DNA from: Variovorax paradoxus
Lineage (GTDB): Bacteria; Pseudomonadota; Gammaproteobacteria; Burkholderiales; Burkholderiaceae_C
Assembly (NCBI RefSeq): GCF_902712855.1
Contig: NZ_LR743507.1
Location: 792,001-856,000, forward strand
Direction: 5' to 3'
DNA length: 64,000 nt
Shown: positions 55,861 through 64,000 of the stretch, piece by piece
How the letters are laid out: each line of letters begins with the position of its first letter
How positions within the stretch are numbered: position 1 is the first letter of the stretch
Notes under the pieces: generated by a model
Database searches by the model: none
Seen by the model: the letters and a program-made list of their open reading frames with translations, nothing else
What the model was told of the DNA's origin: nothing
Translations under genes and position numbers: made by a program

Positions 55861-56829
55861 TCAGCCCTCGATCTGGATGTTGGCCTTGCGGATCACGTCG
55901 CCGTACTTCGCGATCTCGCTCTGGATGAAGGCCGCGAAGCGCTCGGGCGTGCCCGACAGCGAGGCAATGCCGCCCTTGCGGAAGGCCTCGGTCACCACCG
56001 GCCCGGCCAGCGCGCGGTTCACCTCGGCGTTCATGCGCTGCACGACCGCATCAGGCGTGCCGGCGGGCGCCAGCAGGCCGTTCCACGAATTGGACTCGAT
56101 GGGCACGCCCTGTTCCGCCAGTGTGGGTATGGCGGGCGCGTACTGCGAGCGCTGCGCGGTCGCCATGCCCAGCGCCACCAGCTTGCCGCTCTCGACGTGG
56201 CTGCGGAACTCGGGCCAGTTGCCGAACATCATCGTCACCTGTCCGCCCAGCAGGTCGGTGAGCGCCGGGCCCTGGCCCTTGTAGGGCACGTGCACGATGT
56301 CCAGGCCCATCTGCAGCTTGAGCATTTCGCCCGACAGGTGGGCCGAGGTGCCGTTGCCGAAGGAGGCGAAGCTCAGCGTGCCCGGCCTGGCCTTGGCCGC
56401 GTTGCGCAGGTCGGCCAGCGTCTTCAGGCCGCTGGCGGGGTGCGTCGCCAGCACGTGCTCCGACATGCCCATGAGCGCGACCGGGCGCAGGTCCTTCTGC
56501 GTGTCGTAGGGCAGCTTGCGCACCAGCGTCTGGTTGGCCGCGAAGCTGTTGGCCACGCAGACGAAGGTGTAGCCGTCGGGCGCGGCCTTGGCCGCGGCAT
56601 CGACGCCGATCACCGTGCCCGCGCCGGGCTTGTTCTCGACGATCACGCTCTGGCCCAGCGCTTTCGACAGCTCCACGCCCACGAGCCGCGCGACGAAGTC
56701 GGTGGTGCCGCCGGGCGTGAAGGGCACGATCACGCGGATCGGCTTGGCGGGCCATGCGGCCTGCGCGCGCGCCAGCGAAGGCAGGGCCGCGAAGGCGGCC
56801 GCGCCCTCCAGCAGCGTGCGACGCCGCAT
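55861..56829 (-). CDS. Bug/TctC family solute-binding protein
   Basis: This 322-residue periplasmic receptor sits inside the hpa operon, between hpaE and the dioxygenase genes. It has a signal peptide (MRRRTLLEGAAAFAALPSLA, cleavage near ARA), the Bug motifs VPFTPGGTTDFVARLVGVEL and ENKPGAGTVIGVDAAAK, and the LPYDTQKDLRPV segment. Location suggests that it binds an aromatic acid or pathway precursor for uptake. Membrane TctA/TctB partners are not adjacent. E. coli hpa clusters have no equivalent at this position. Confidence 0.9.
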   Translation of the reverse strand: MRRRTLLEGAAAFAALPSLARAQAAWPAKPIRVIVPFTPGGTTDFVARLVGVELSKALGQSVIVENKPGAGTVIGVDAAAKAAPDGYTFVCVANSFAANQTLVRKLPYDTQKDLRPVALMGMSEHVLATHPASGLKTLADLRNAAKARPGTLSFASFGNGTSAHLSGEMLKLQMGLDIVHVPYKGQGPALTDLLGGQVTMMFGNWPEFRSHVESGKLVALGMATAQRSQYAPAIPTLAEQGVPIESNSWNGLLAPAGTPDAVVQRMNAEVNRALAGPVVTEAFRKGGIASLSGTPERFAAFIQSEIAKYGDVIRKANIQIEG

Positions 56830-56867
56830 GCTCACGTCACGCCGCAGAGCGAGGTGTGGGGTGTGGC

Positions 56868-58331
56868 TCACGCCACACCCCAGTGCGGGATGTGGTGCGA
56901 GCCCATCGACACCGCGATGTTCTTCGGTTCGCAGAACACCTCGTAGCTCCAGGTGCCGCCTTCGCGCCCCGTGCCCGAGGCCTTGGTGCCGCCGAAGGGC
57001 TGGCGCAGGTCTCTGACGTTCTGGCTGTTGACGAAGCACATGCCGGCCTCCACGGCGGCGGCCACGCGGTGCGCCTTGCCGATGTTCTCGGTCCACACGT
57101 AGCTCGAGAGGCCGTACTGGATGTCGTTGGCCAGGCGGATCGCATCGGCTTCGTCCTTGAACGGAATCAGGCAGGCCACCGGGCCGAAGATCTCGTCCTG
57201 CGCGATCTTCATGCGGTTGTCGACATCGGCGAACACCGTAGGCGCCACGTAGTTGCCCTTCTTCACGCGATCCGGCAGGTTCGAGGGCGCCTCGAGGCCG
57301 CCGCACAGCAGCGTCGCGCCTTCCTTCGGGCCCAGCTCGATGTAGCTGCGTACCTTGGCCAGGTGGGCCTGCGAGATCATCGGGCCGACGATGGTCTTTT
57401 CGTCGAGCGGGTCGCCCACGGTGATGCGCTTGGCGCGCTCGACGAACTTCGCGACGAAGTCGGCATAGATCGACTGCTGCACCAGGATGCGCGAGCCCGC
57501 GGTGCAGCGCTCGCCGTTGTTGCTGAAGATCATGAACACGGCCGCGTCGAGCGCGCGGTCGAGGTCGGCGTCGTCGAAGATCACGAACGGGCTCTTGCCG
57601 CCCAGCTCCATGCTGAACTTCTTCAGGCCCGCGCTCTTCACGATGCGGTTGCCGGTGGCGGTGGAGCCGGTGAACGAGATGGCGCGCACGTCGGGGTGGC
57701 CCACCAGCGGCTCACCGGCTTCCTTGCCGTAGCCGTGCACCAGGTTGAGCACGCCGGGCGGAATGCCCGCCTCGAGCGCCAGTTCGCCCAGGCGGGCTGC
57801 CGTCAGCGGCGACAGCTCGCTCATCTTCAGCACCGCCGTGTTGCCGAAGGCCAGGCAGGGCGCGACCTTCCAGGTGGCCGTCATGAAGGGCACGTTCCAC
57901 GGGCTGATGAGCGCGCACACGCCCACCGGATGGAACAGCGTGTAGTTCAGGTGCGTGGGCGTGGGGTAGGTGTGGCCGTCCACGCGGGTGCACATTTCGG
58001 CGAAGTAGTAGAAGTTGTCGGCCGCGCGCGGCACCAGCTGCTTGCCGGTCTGCGCGATGACCTGGCCGCAGTCGTCGGTTTCGGTCTGCGCGATCTCGGG
58101 CACGTTCTTCGCGATCAGGTCGCCGAGCTTGCGGATCAGCTTGGCGCGCTCGGGCGCGGGCATGCCGGCCCACTTGGGAAAGGCGTCCTTGGCGGCGGCC
58201 ACGGCGGCGTTGACTTCGGCCTCGCCGCCCGAGGCGACCTCGGCCAGCACGTCCTGCGTGGCGGGGTTGACGGTCTCGAAGTAATCGCTGCCGGCAACGC
58301 TCTTGCCGTTGATCAGGTGATCGACTCTCAT
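56868..58331 (-). CDS. hpaE: 5-carboxymethyl-2-hydroxymuconate semialdehyde dehydrogenase HpaE
   Basis: HpaE oxidises the ring-opened semialdehyde to 5-carboxymethyl-2-hydroxymuconate with NAD. The 487-residue protein has the aldehyde dehydrogenase motifs SMELGGKSPFVIFDDADLDR and NNGERCTAGSRI with catalytic Cys276, plus FTGSTATGNR for the nucleotide. The start at 58331 has AAGGAAAAG upstream and overlaps the hpaG2 stop (ATGA). It is followed by the Bug gene. Confidence 0.95.
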   Translation of the reverse strand: MRVDHLINGKSVAGSDYFETVNPATQDVLAEVASGGEAEVNAAVAAAKDAFPKWAGMPAPERAKLIRKLGDLIAKNVPEIAQTETDDCGQVIAQTGKQLVPRAADNFYYFAEMCTRVDGHTYPTPTHLNYTLFHPVGVCALISPWNVPFMTATWKVAPCLAFGNTAVLKMSELSPLTAARLGELALEAGIPPGVLNLVHGYGKEAGEPLVGHPDVRAISFTGSTATGNRIVKSAGLKKFSMELGGKSPFVIFDDADLDRALDAAVFMIFSNNGERCTAGSRILVQQSIYADFVAKFVERAKRITVGDPLDEKTIVGPMISQAHLAKVRSYIELGPKEGATLLCGGLEAPSNLPDRVKKGNYVAPTVFADVDNRMKIAQDEIFGPVACLIPFKDEADAIRLANDIQYGLSSYVWTENIGKAHRVAAAVEAGMCFVNSQNVRDLRQPFGGTKASGTGREGGTWSYEVFCEPKNIAVSMGSHHIPHWGVA

Positions 58332-59110
58332 GCTTTTCCTTGGATGGTCTCGATGGTGTTCATGAGCGCGCCGATGCGCTCGATCTCGGTGACGACGACG
58401 TCGCCCGGCTGGCAATCGACCACGCCGTCGGGCGTGCCCGTGAGGATCAGGTCGCCCGGGGACAGCGTCATGAAGCGGCTGAAGTACTCGATGAGGAACG
58501 GCGCGTCGAAGATCATGTCGCGCGTGTTGCCCTGCTGCGTGACCTTGCCGTTGACGGTGGTGTGCAGCGCGAGCGCCATCGGGTCGGGCACGTCGGCCGC
58601 ATCGACGAACCACGGGCCCAGCGGCGTGCAGGTGTCGCGGTTCTTCACGCGCAGGTTGGGGCGGTACCAGTTCTCCAGGTAGTCGCGGATGGCGTAGTCG
58701 TTGGCCACGGTGTAGCCGCCGATGAAGTCGTAGGCGTCGTCGCGCTTCACGTTCTTCGCGGTCTTTCCGACCACGATGGCGAGCTCGCATTCGTAGTGCA
58801 TGAAGCTCACGCCGGCCGGGCGGTGCGTGCGCTGGCGATGGCCGATGAGCGCGCTCTGGCCCTTGACGAACACCAGCGGCTCTTCGGGCGCCTTGAACTC
58901 GAGCTCCTTGGCGTGGTCGGCGTAGTTGAGGCCGAGCGCGAGGATGGTGCGCGGGCGTGCCGTGGGTGCGAGCGGGGGCAGCCAGGTGAGCTGCTCCTGC
59001 GGCACGACGCGGCCGTCGTCCAGCCGCACCGCCGCGTCGGGCCGGCCGTCGAACTCGTGGGCGGTGCCGGTGTGTTCGCGGCCTTCGAAGATGACGCGTG
59101 CGTGCTTCAT
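58328..59110 (-). CDS. hpaG2: HpaG2: FAH-family isomerase/decarboxylase half
   Basis: HpaG converts 5-oxo-pent-3-ene-1,2,5-tricarboxylate by decarboxylation and isomerisation to 2-oxohept-3-enedioate. E. coli has one fused protein; here it is split into two genes. This 260-residue half has the FAH metal-site pattern HYECELAIVVGKTAKNV, the GGYTVANDYAIRDYL segment and the GDLILTGTPDGVVDCQPGD end. ATGA overlaps link it to hpaG1 upstream and hpaE downstream. Confidence 0.93.
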   Translation of the reverse strand: MKHARVIFEGREHTGTAHEFDGRPDAAVRLDDGRVVPQEQLTWLPPLAPTARPRTILALGLNYADHAKELEFKAPEEPLVFVKGQSALIGHRQRTHRPAGVSFMHYECELAIVVGKTAKNVKRDDAYDFIGGYTVANDYAIRDYLENWYRPNLRVKNRDTCTPLGPWFVDAADVPDPMALALHTTVNGKVTQQGNTRDMIFDAPFLIEYFSRFMTLSPGDLILTGTPDGVVDCQPGDVVVTEIERIGALMNTIETIQGKA

Positions 59111-59742
59111 ACGGCTTCCTTCACCAGCGTGTTGCTCAGGGTCTCGAAGCCCGGGGCGGAGATGTCGATGCGGTCGCCCGCGCGCGCCAGCGGGCGGCCC
59201 GCGGCGCAGCCGAGCAGCAGCACGTCGCCGTGCGCGAGCGTCATGAACTCGCCCACTTCGGCGAGCAACTGGCGTGCCGGACGCACCAGCTGCGAGAAGT
59301 CGAGCGACTGCTTCAGTTCGCCGTTGATGCGCACCTCGGCGCGAAAGCTTGCGGGGTCGTCCACGTCCTGCGCATCGCGCAGCACGGGGCCGATGCCGAG
59401 GAAGCCGTCGACGCACTTGAACTTCACCGGCGGGCGGAAGAAGCTCGCATGCGGAATCGACAGGTCGTTCATCAGCACGAAGCCCTCGATGTCGCCTTCG
59501 GCGCCGATCGCCATGCCGATGCTCGCGCCGACTTCCACCTCGGGCACGCCCGCAGGCACCGCGATGTCGCTGCCGTGCGGGCTCCAGGTGTTGGCCGTCT
59601 TCACGTAGAGCACGGGCGCCTTCGGCGGCGCCTTGTAGGGAGGCTGCGTCATCTGCGGCGCGAGTGCCTCGGCTTCGTCGCGGAAGTTCAGCAGGGTGCC
59701 GTACACCGTGCCGGTCGGGAGGAAGTGTGGAGCGGTGCTCAT
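59107..59742 (-). CDS. hpaG1: HpaG1: FAH-family isomerase/decarboxylase half
   Basis: This 211-residue protein is the first half of the split HpaG enzyme. It has the FAH-family pattern VPEVEVGASIGMAIGAEGDI, GFVLMNDLSIPHASFFRPPV and KCVDGFLGIGP. Both halves are likely needed for one enzyme, as in other bacteria with separate hpaG1 and hpaG2. It overlaps hpaG2 by an ATGA and the hpaR stop by the same pattern. Confidence 0.92.
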   Translation of the reverse strand: MSTAPHFLPTGTVYGTLLNFRDEAEALAPQMTQPPYKAPPKAPVLYVKTANTWSPHGSDIAVPAGVPEVEVGASIGMAIGAEGDIEGFVLMNDLSIPHASFFRPPVKFKCVDGFLGIGPVLRDAQDVDDPASFRAEVRINGELKQSLDFSQLVRPARQLLAEVGEFMTLAHGDVLLLGCAAGRPLARAGDRIDISAPGFETLSNTLVKEAV

Positions 59743-60173
59743 GAAGGTTGTTCCAGTGCGATGAGTTCGTCGAGCAGCCCGTAGAGCTGCGTGAGCTTGG
59801 CCTTGCCGAGCGACGCTTCCATCCAGCCGTAGTGCGCCTCGATGCTGGTCGACAGGCGCTTCACCAGTTTCATGCCGTGCGGCGTCGCCTCGACCACGGT
59901 GCGGCGCTGGTCGGCCGGATCGCGCGCACGGGTGATGAGGTTGTCGCGCTCCATGCGCGCGAGCACGCCGGTGAGGCTCGGGCCGAGGATGAAGGCCTCG
60001 CGCGCCACGCGGCCGGTGTCGACCGCGCCGTGCTCACCGAGCACGCGCAGCACGCGCCATTGCTGGTCGGACAGCGCGTGCTCGCGCAGGCTCGGCCGCG
60101 TGTGGGCCATCACGGCTTCGCGGGCCTGCAGCAGCAGGCGCGGCAAATTGCGGTGCGTGAATGTCGTGCTCAA
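59739..60173 (-). CDS. hpaR: HpaR, MarR-type regulator
   Basis: HpaR is the MarR-family repressor of the hpa meta-cleavage genes. The 144-residue protein has the winged-helix segment SDQQWRVLRVLGEHGAVDTG with LGPSLTGVLARMERDNLITR, then the typical DPADQRRTVVEATPHG wing. It starts with TTG at 60173, with GAGAGG upstream; a later ATG would cut off the first helix. It leads the operon and lies directly downstream of a perfect palindrome that is its probable binding site, so it should repress its own operon until a pathway aromatic binds. Confidence 0.92.
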   Translation of the reverse strand: MSTTFTHRNLPRLLLQAREAVMAHTRPSLREHALSDQQWRVLRVLGEHGAVDTGRVAREAFILGPSLTGVLARMERDNLITRARDPADQRRTVVEATPHGMKLVKRLSTSIEAHYGWMEASLGKAKLTQLYGLLDELIALEQPS

Positions 60174-60193
60174 AAGCGATGCCTCTCGAAATT

Positions 60194-60209
60194 ATTTAAC
60201 ATGTTAAAT
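60194..60209. promoter_or_regulatory. Probable HpaR operator (16-bp palindrome)
   Basis: ATTTAACATGTTAAAT is a perfect 16-bp palindrome, AT-rich in a high-GC region, 21 bases upstream of the hpaR start. CTCGA (60185-60189) and TCGAG (60213-60217) flank it almost symmetrically. It sits where the hpaR-operon promoter must be and is the likely MarR-family operator. Confidence 0.8.
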
Positions 60210-60273
60210 GAATCGAGAAAATGCACGGCTTCGGGATAACCCTTGCGAGCACGCCAGCGCCGCCGGTGCCGCG

Positions 60274-61287
60274 TCAATCCACGGTCGTTCCTGACGCGCG
60301 GATGACCTTGCCCCAGCGCTCGGTCTCGCTGCGGATGTAGGCGGCCAGGCGCTCCGGCGTGCCCGCGCCCGGTGAACCGGGCGTGGCGGGCTCGAAGCCT
60401 TCGCTTTCCAGCTTCTGACGCAGCGCGGGTTGCGCAACGATGCGCGCGATCTCGTGGTTGAAGCGCTCGACCGCGGCCTTGGGCGTGTCGGCGGGCGCCA
60501 CCACGCTCTGCCACGCCACCGCCTCGAAGTCGGCCGTGCCAGCCACGCCCGACTCGGCCACGGTGGGCACGTCGGGAAAGGTCGGCTGGCGCTTGCGCGA
60601 GGTCACGGCCAGTGCCCGCAGCTTGCCGGTGCGCACGTGTTGCAGCGCCGGCGCGATGTCGGTGAACATCAGCTGCAGCTGGCCGCCGAGCAGGTCGGTC
60701 AGCGCCAGCGCGCTGCCCTTGTAGGGCACGTGCGTCATGTTGACCGAGGTCGCGAACTTGAACATCTCCGCGCCCAGGTGCTGCGGGCTGCCGTTGCCGG
60801 CGGAGCCATAGCTCAGGGCCTCGGGCCGCGACTTCGCGAGCGCCACCAGCTCCGCCAGCGTCTTCGCCGGCACCGACGGATGCACCACCACCATCAGCGG
60901 CACCGCGCCGATCATCCCGACCGGCGCGAAGTCCTTCGCCGGGTCGTACGACAGCTTCTTGTAGAGCCACGGGTTGATCGCCAGCGTGGTGCTGGTAGCG
61001 ACCAGCAATGTCGAGCCGTCGGGCGCCGCGCGCGCCACCTGCGACGCACCGATGGCGGTGCCCGCACCGGGCCGGTTGTCGACGATCACGGTGCGGCCCA
61101 GGGCCGTGCCCAGTTGCTGCGCGATGAGGCGCCCGAGCATGTCGGTCGTGCCGCCAGGCGCGTAGGGCACGACGATGGTCACGGGCTTGTCGGCCTGCGC
61201 CAGCGCGCGAAAGGGCATTGCGGTGCCGGCGGCGGCCGACAGGGCGCCGAGCTGGCCGAGGCGTTGAAGTGCATTGCGGCGGTTCAT
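60274..61287 (-). CDS. Bug/TctC family solute-binding protein
   Basis: This 337-residue periplasmic receptor has a signal peptide (MNRRNALQRLGQLGALSAAA, cleavage near ALA-QA), the Bug motifs VVPYAPGGTTDMLGRLIAQ and VDNRPGAGTAIGASQVA, and LSYDPAKDFAPV. It overlaps the stop of the upstream FAD-monooxygenase gene (ATGA), so binding protein and enzyme are co-translated and probably handle the same aromatic substrate. It ends about 100 bases before the hpaR operator region. Confidence 0.9.
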   Translation of the reverse strand: MNRRNALQRLGQLGALSAAAGTAMPFRALAQADKPVTIVVPYAPGGTTDMLGRLIAQQLGTALGRTVIVDNRPGAGTAIGASQVARAAPDGSTLLVATSTTLAINPWLYKKLSYDPAKDFAPVGMIGAVPLMVVVHPSVPAKTLAELVALAKSRPEALSYGSAGNGSPQHLGAEMFKFATSVNMTHVPYKGSALALTDLLGGQLQLMFTDIAPALQHVRTGKLRALAVTSRKRQPTFPDVPTVAESGVAGTADFEAVAWQSVVAPADTPKAAVERFNHEIARIVAQPALRQKLESEGFEPATPGSPGAGTPERLAAYIRSETERWGKVIRASGTTVD

Positions 61288-62984
61288 GCGGTTGTCTCTC
61301 TTTCTTTTTGGGATGTGGGCACGGCCACGGTGGCGCCGCGCAGCAGGTCGACCAGCGCAAGCGGGTCGGCCGGCACGGCGTATCCGCGCCAGGCCACGTG
61401 CTGGTCGGGGCGCGAGATGACGAGCGGGCGGTCGTACACCGCGTCGGCGTCCTTCGAGGCGCGGACGTCGAGCGTGCGCAGCGGCAGGCCGCGCGCGGCC
61501 GCCGCGGACTCGATCGGCGCGACGTCGATCGACGGGTCGAAGCGCAGCAGCGTGTAGCCCTCGCCGGGCACCGCCATCGCGTCGTAGAGCGAGCGGCCAT
61601 CGTCGAGCCACAGGTGCGGCGTGCGACAGCCCGGCACGGTCGACGGCGTGAACTCGTACATCGTGTACGCCGGTGCGGCCTCGCCGTCGTAGGCGATGAG
61701 CGGCGAGCCGTCGTAGAAGTAGCCGAAGTTGAGTCCGCCGCAGCAGTACTGCTGCACGTTCAGGTCGTACAGCGCCTGGCCGCGCGCCGCGCGCAGGGCG
61801 TCGCCCTCGGGGCCGGCCGCCTCGATGCCGTCGGGCACGCCCTCGCGCTGCCGCTGGAGGGCCAGTGCGTGGTTCATCGCGAACCTCGACACCTGCTCGG
61901 TGATCGGCTGGCGCTCGGCCTCGTGCGCCGCCAGTGCCGCCTCGGCCAGCCAGCCGTGCAGCCGGCCCGCGAGCAGCCACGACAGGTTCATCGCGTCGGC
62001 GATGCCGGCGTTCATGCCGTAGCCCGCCATCGGAATCCACAGGTGGGCCGCGTCGCCGCAGATGAACACGCGGCGGTCGCGGAAGCGGTCGGCCACCAGC
62101 CGCCTTCCGACCCAGTCCTCGTTGGAGATCACCTCGTACGCGAAGTCCTTGTCCACGCCCAGGATCTGGCGGATGGCCCAGTCGCGGTCGATCGAGTCGA
62201 AATCGGTCTCCTCGGGCAGCAGGTAGTTGTGCAGCAGCCAGGTCTCGCGTCCGTCGATCGCATAGACGTTGCCGCAGCGCCGCGGGTTCAGCGCGAAGGT
62301 GGCCCAGGCCGGCGGGTGCTTCAGCAGGCCCAGCAGCGCGGGCGCGCGGAAGTAGGTCGACTGCACGCGCCCCACCACGTCGGTGCCGTGCAGGCTGGCG
62401 CCGATCTTCTTGCGCACCGTCGAGCGGCTGCCGTCGCAGCCCACCAGGTAGCGGCAGCGGATGCGCACCGTGCGGCCGTCGTCGAGGTCCACCCCCGTGG
62501 CCCAGACGCCGTCCTCGTCCTGCTCGAGGTCGTCGATGCGCGTGCGGTTGCGCACGCGCAGGCCGGGCGTGGATTCGGCATGGGCGAACAGCACCGGCTC
62601 GAGGAAGATCTGGTTGATGCGGTGCGGCGGCTCCGCCGTGGGCCACCAGGTGTCGGGACCGCCGGTGGCGGTGTAGCGGTCGCGCCGCGCGGGAATCGGG
62701 ATGCGCGACAGCTCCATGCCCGTCACTGCCGTGCGGTACGCCACGTCGTTGGGATAGTCGGCCGGCAGGCCCGCATCGCGCAGCGCCTGCGCAACGCCGA
62801 GGCGGCGGAACACCTCCATCGAGCGCGCCGCGACGTGGTTGCACTTGACGTTGGGCGGCTCGCCGCGGTGGCGTATCTCGGTCACCAGCACGTCGATGCC
62901 GCGCTGCGCCAGGTCGATCGCCAGGGTCAGCCCGACCGGGCCGGCACCGACGATCAGCACCTGGGCTTCCAGTTGCTCTGTCAT
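61284..62984 (-). CDS. FAD-dependent aromatic monooxygenase
   Basis: This 566-residue flavoprotein hydroxylase (PF01494 type) has the FAD motif GAGPVGLTLAIDLAQRG near residue 13 and the second FAD motif GDAAHLWIPMAGYGMNAGIA at about 300-320. A DG-type segment, CDGSRSTVRKK, lies near 182. The C-terminal ~150 residues look like the thioredoxin-like domain of phenol-type hydroxylases. The substrate is unknown; a phenolic acid feeding the nearby hpa pathway is a fair guess. It is divergent from a LysR gene and coupled to a Bug gene. Confidence 0.88.
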   Translation of the reverse strand: MTEQLEAQVLIVGAGPVGLTLAIDLAQRGIDVLVTEIRHRGEPPNVKCNHVAARSMEVFRRLGVAQALRDAGLPADYPNDVAYRTAVTGMELSRIPIPARRDRYTATGGPDTWWPTAEPPHRINQIFLEPVLFAHAESTPGLRVRNRTRIDDLEQDEDGVWATGVDLDDGRTVRIRCRYLVGCDGSRSTVRKKIGASLHGTDVVGRVQSTYFRAPALLGLLKHPPAWATFALNPRRCGNVYAIDGRETWLLHNYLLPEETDFDSIDRDWAIRQILGVDKDFAYEVISNEDWVGRRLVADRFRDRRVFICGDAAHLWIPMAGYGMNAGIADAMNLSWLLAGRLHGWLAEAALAAHEAERQPITEQVSRFAMNHALALQRQREGVPDGIEAAGPEGDALRAARGQALYDLNVQQYCCGGLNFGYFYDGSPLIAYDGEAAPAYTMYEFTPSTVPGCRTPHLWLDDGRSLYDAMAVPGEGYTLLRFDPSIDVAPIESAAAARGLPLRTLDVRASKDADAVYDRPLVISRPDQHVAWRGYAVPADPLALVDLLRGATVAVPTSQKERETTA

Positions 62985-63045
62985 GGGTTCCTTGTCTCCT
63001 TGTTCTTGCGGCGCCATTACAGTGCCGAACCCAATGGTGCAAAAG

Positions 63046-63056
63046 TGAAACTTTCA
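63046..63056. promoter_or_regulatory. Small palindrome at LysR/monooxygenase promoter
   Basis: TGAAACTTTCA is a perfect 11-base palindrome centred on C at 63051 in the 71-base divergent gap, next to the LysR start codon. It could be an operator half or part of a LysR box, but I cannot separate it from chance with this length. Confidence 0.3.
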
Positions 63057-63982
63057 TGGCCATTCATAAAAAGCCTTTATCAATGCGCGGCGTGCCCTCG
63101 GTACGGCAGCTGCGTGCGTTCGCGGCCGTGTATCACAGCGGCCAGCTTTCCAGCGCCGCGGCCTCGCTGTCGCTGACGCAGCCGGCGGTCAGCGTGCTGC
63201 TGCGCGAACTGGAGGAGCGGCTGGGCGTGCGGCTGTTCGAGCGCACCACGCGCTCGCTGCAGCGCACCGAGGCCGCGGACGAGGCCATCGGCTACGCCGA
63301 GCGCGTGCTCGCCGAGCTCGATGCGCTGGGCACCGGCATGGCGGAGCTGGCTGCGGGCCGGCGCGGACGCGTGCGCATCGCGGCCACGTCCACCATCGCG
63401 CAGACGCTCATGCCGAAGGCGCTGCGCCGCTACATGGACCTGCATCCCGGGGTGCGGGTCGCGATCGAGGATTGCGCACCCGGGCAGTTCGTCGAGAAGG
63501 TCGCCGGCGAGCAGGTCGACTTCGGCGTCGGCACGCTGCAGGGCCGCACGCCGGGGCTCGACGAGCGCGTGTTCGTTCACGACCACCTGGCCGTCATCGC
63601 CGACCGCGACCTGCGGCTGCCGGGCACCGACCGCATGACGTGGCGCCAGCTCGCGGGCTGTCCGCTCATCACGGTCAAGCCGGGCTACGGCGTGCGCAGC
63701 AGCATCGACATTGCCGCGGCGTCGGCCGGCGTGCGGCTGGAGATCGCCTACGAAGTCACGCTGCTGACCACCGCGCTCTCCATGGCGGCCAGCGGACTCG
63801 GCCCGGCGCTGCTGCCTGCATCGATCCTGGCGCATGCCGATCACTCGCGGCTGGTGGCGCGGCGGCTGATCCGCCCGACGGTGGCGCGCAACATCGCGGT
63901 GGTGACGCGGCAGGGCCGGGTGCTGTCGCCGGCCGCCGCGGCCTTCGCGGACCTGCTGGTGCGTGAATTCTCCGTGGCGTGA
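63056..63982 (+). CDS. LysR-type regulator
   Basis: This 308-residue regulator has a helix-turn-helix in VRQLRAFAAVYHSGQLSSAA and SLTQPAVSVLLRELEERLG (about 16-52) and a LysR binding domain from about 100 (RVRIAATSTIAQTLMPKALR). It is divergent from the FAD-monooxygenase and Bug pair and probably activates it. An in-frame ATG at 63083 would also place the DNA-binding domain normally; I keep 63056 because it is the first ATG in frame. Confidence 0.86.
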   Translation: MAIHKKPLSMRGVPSVRQLRAFAAVYHSGQLSSAAASLSLTQPAVSVLLRELEERLGVRLFERTTRSLQRTEAADEAIGYAERVLAELDALGTGMAELAAGRRGRVRIAATSTIAQTLMPKALRRYMDLHPGVRVAIEDCAPGQFVEKVAGEQVDFGVGTLQGRTPGLDERVFVHDHLAVIADRDLRLPGTDRMTWRQLAGCPLITVKPGYGVRSSIDIAAASAGVRLEIAYEVTLLTTALSMAASGLGPALLPASILAHADHSRLVARRLIRPTVARNIAVVTRQGRVLSPAAAAFADLLVREFSVA

Positions 63983-64000
63983 GCCGCGTCGCGCGGCCAC

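Overview
This is a high-GC, gene-dense chromosomal window with short intergenic gaps and frequent ATGA stop/start overlaps. Gene content and order suggest a betaproteobacterium of the Comamonadaceae, most like Variovorax or a near relative. The clues are several orphan Bug-type solute-binding proteins, a torF-like porin / glnK / amtB locus, a split glcDEF locus, and a ~100-bp intergenic repeat. That placement is inference from gene content, since no rRNA is present.

Region 1 (1-27.4 kb) is most of a type VI secretion system (T6SS). The window opens inside the cluster: tssF, tssG, clpV (tssH) and vgrG. A cargo/adaptor module follows: a DUF3592-type membrane protein, a DUF2169-pentapeptide protein, a second pentapeptide protein, DUF3540, and a DUF4150 PAAR-like tip. 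Three minus-strand genes come next: a PP2C phosphatase (pppA), an FHA protein (tagH/fha) and a TssQ-like lipoprotein. The plus strand then resumes with tssJ, tssK, tssL (with OmpA domain), tssM, tagF and a PpkA-like kinase. The kinase, phosphatase, FHA protein and TagF form the threonine-phosphorylation control circuit. tssA, tssB, tssC, hcp and tssE are not in the window and may lie upstream. tagH is split by a -1 frameshift inside a proline-coding G-rich tract. No recognisable toxin/immunity pair is present.

Region 2 (27.5-32.2 kb) holds comM (yifB) divergent from torF-like porin, glnK and amtB. The porin gene has a near-consensus sigma-54 promoter, as expected for nitrogen control, and a strong intrinsic terminator follows amtB.

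Region 3 (32.2-47.2 kb) is mostly housekeeping and metabolism: an SMP-30/gluconolactonase with a LysR regulator, glycolate oxidase glcDEF, glutathione peroxidase, two EamA exporters, an LplT-like MFS carrier divergent from alanine racemase, two uncharacterised genes, another LysR, and a serine hydrolase.

Region 4 (47.2-64 kb) is a long minus-strand catabolic block. Its core is a homoprotocatechuate (hpa) meta-cleavage pathway in the order hpaR-G1-G2-E-[Bug]-[LigA/LigB-type dioxygenase]-F-H-I. It is followed by a SnoaL-like lipoprotein, an IlvD-family dehydratase, a Bug protein, a class II aldolase and a ketopantoate-reductase-like enzyme. Upstream lies a Bug / FAD-monooxygenase pair divergent from a LysR gene. 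A perfect 16-bp palindrome in front of hpaR is the likely operator.

Five copies (one cut by the window edge) of a ~100-bp repeat lie between genes. The four complete copies carry a hairpin with compensatory base changes, which is the most interesting non-coding signal here. I saw no tRNA, rRNA, insertion sequence, prophage or CRISPR array, and no gene-free stretch longer than 300 bases.
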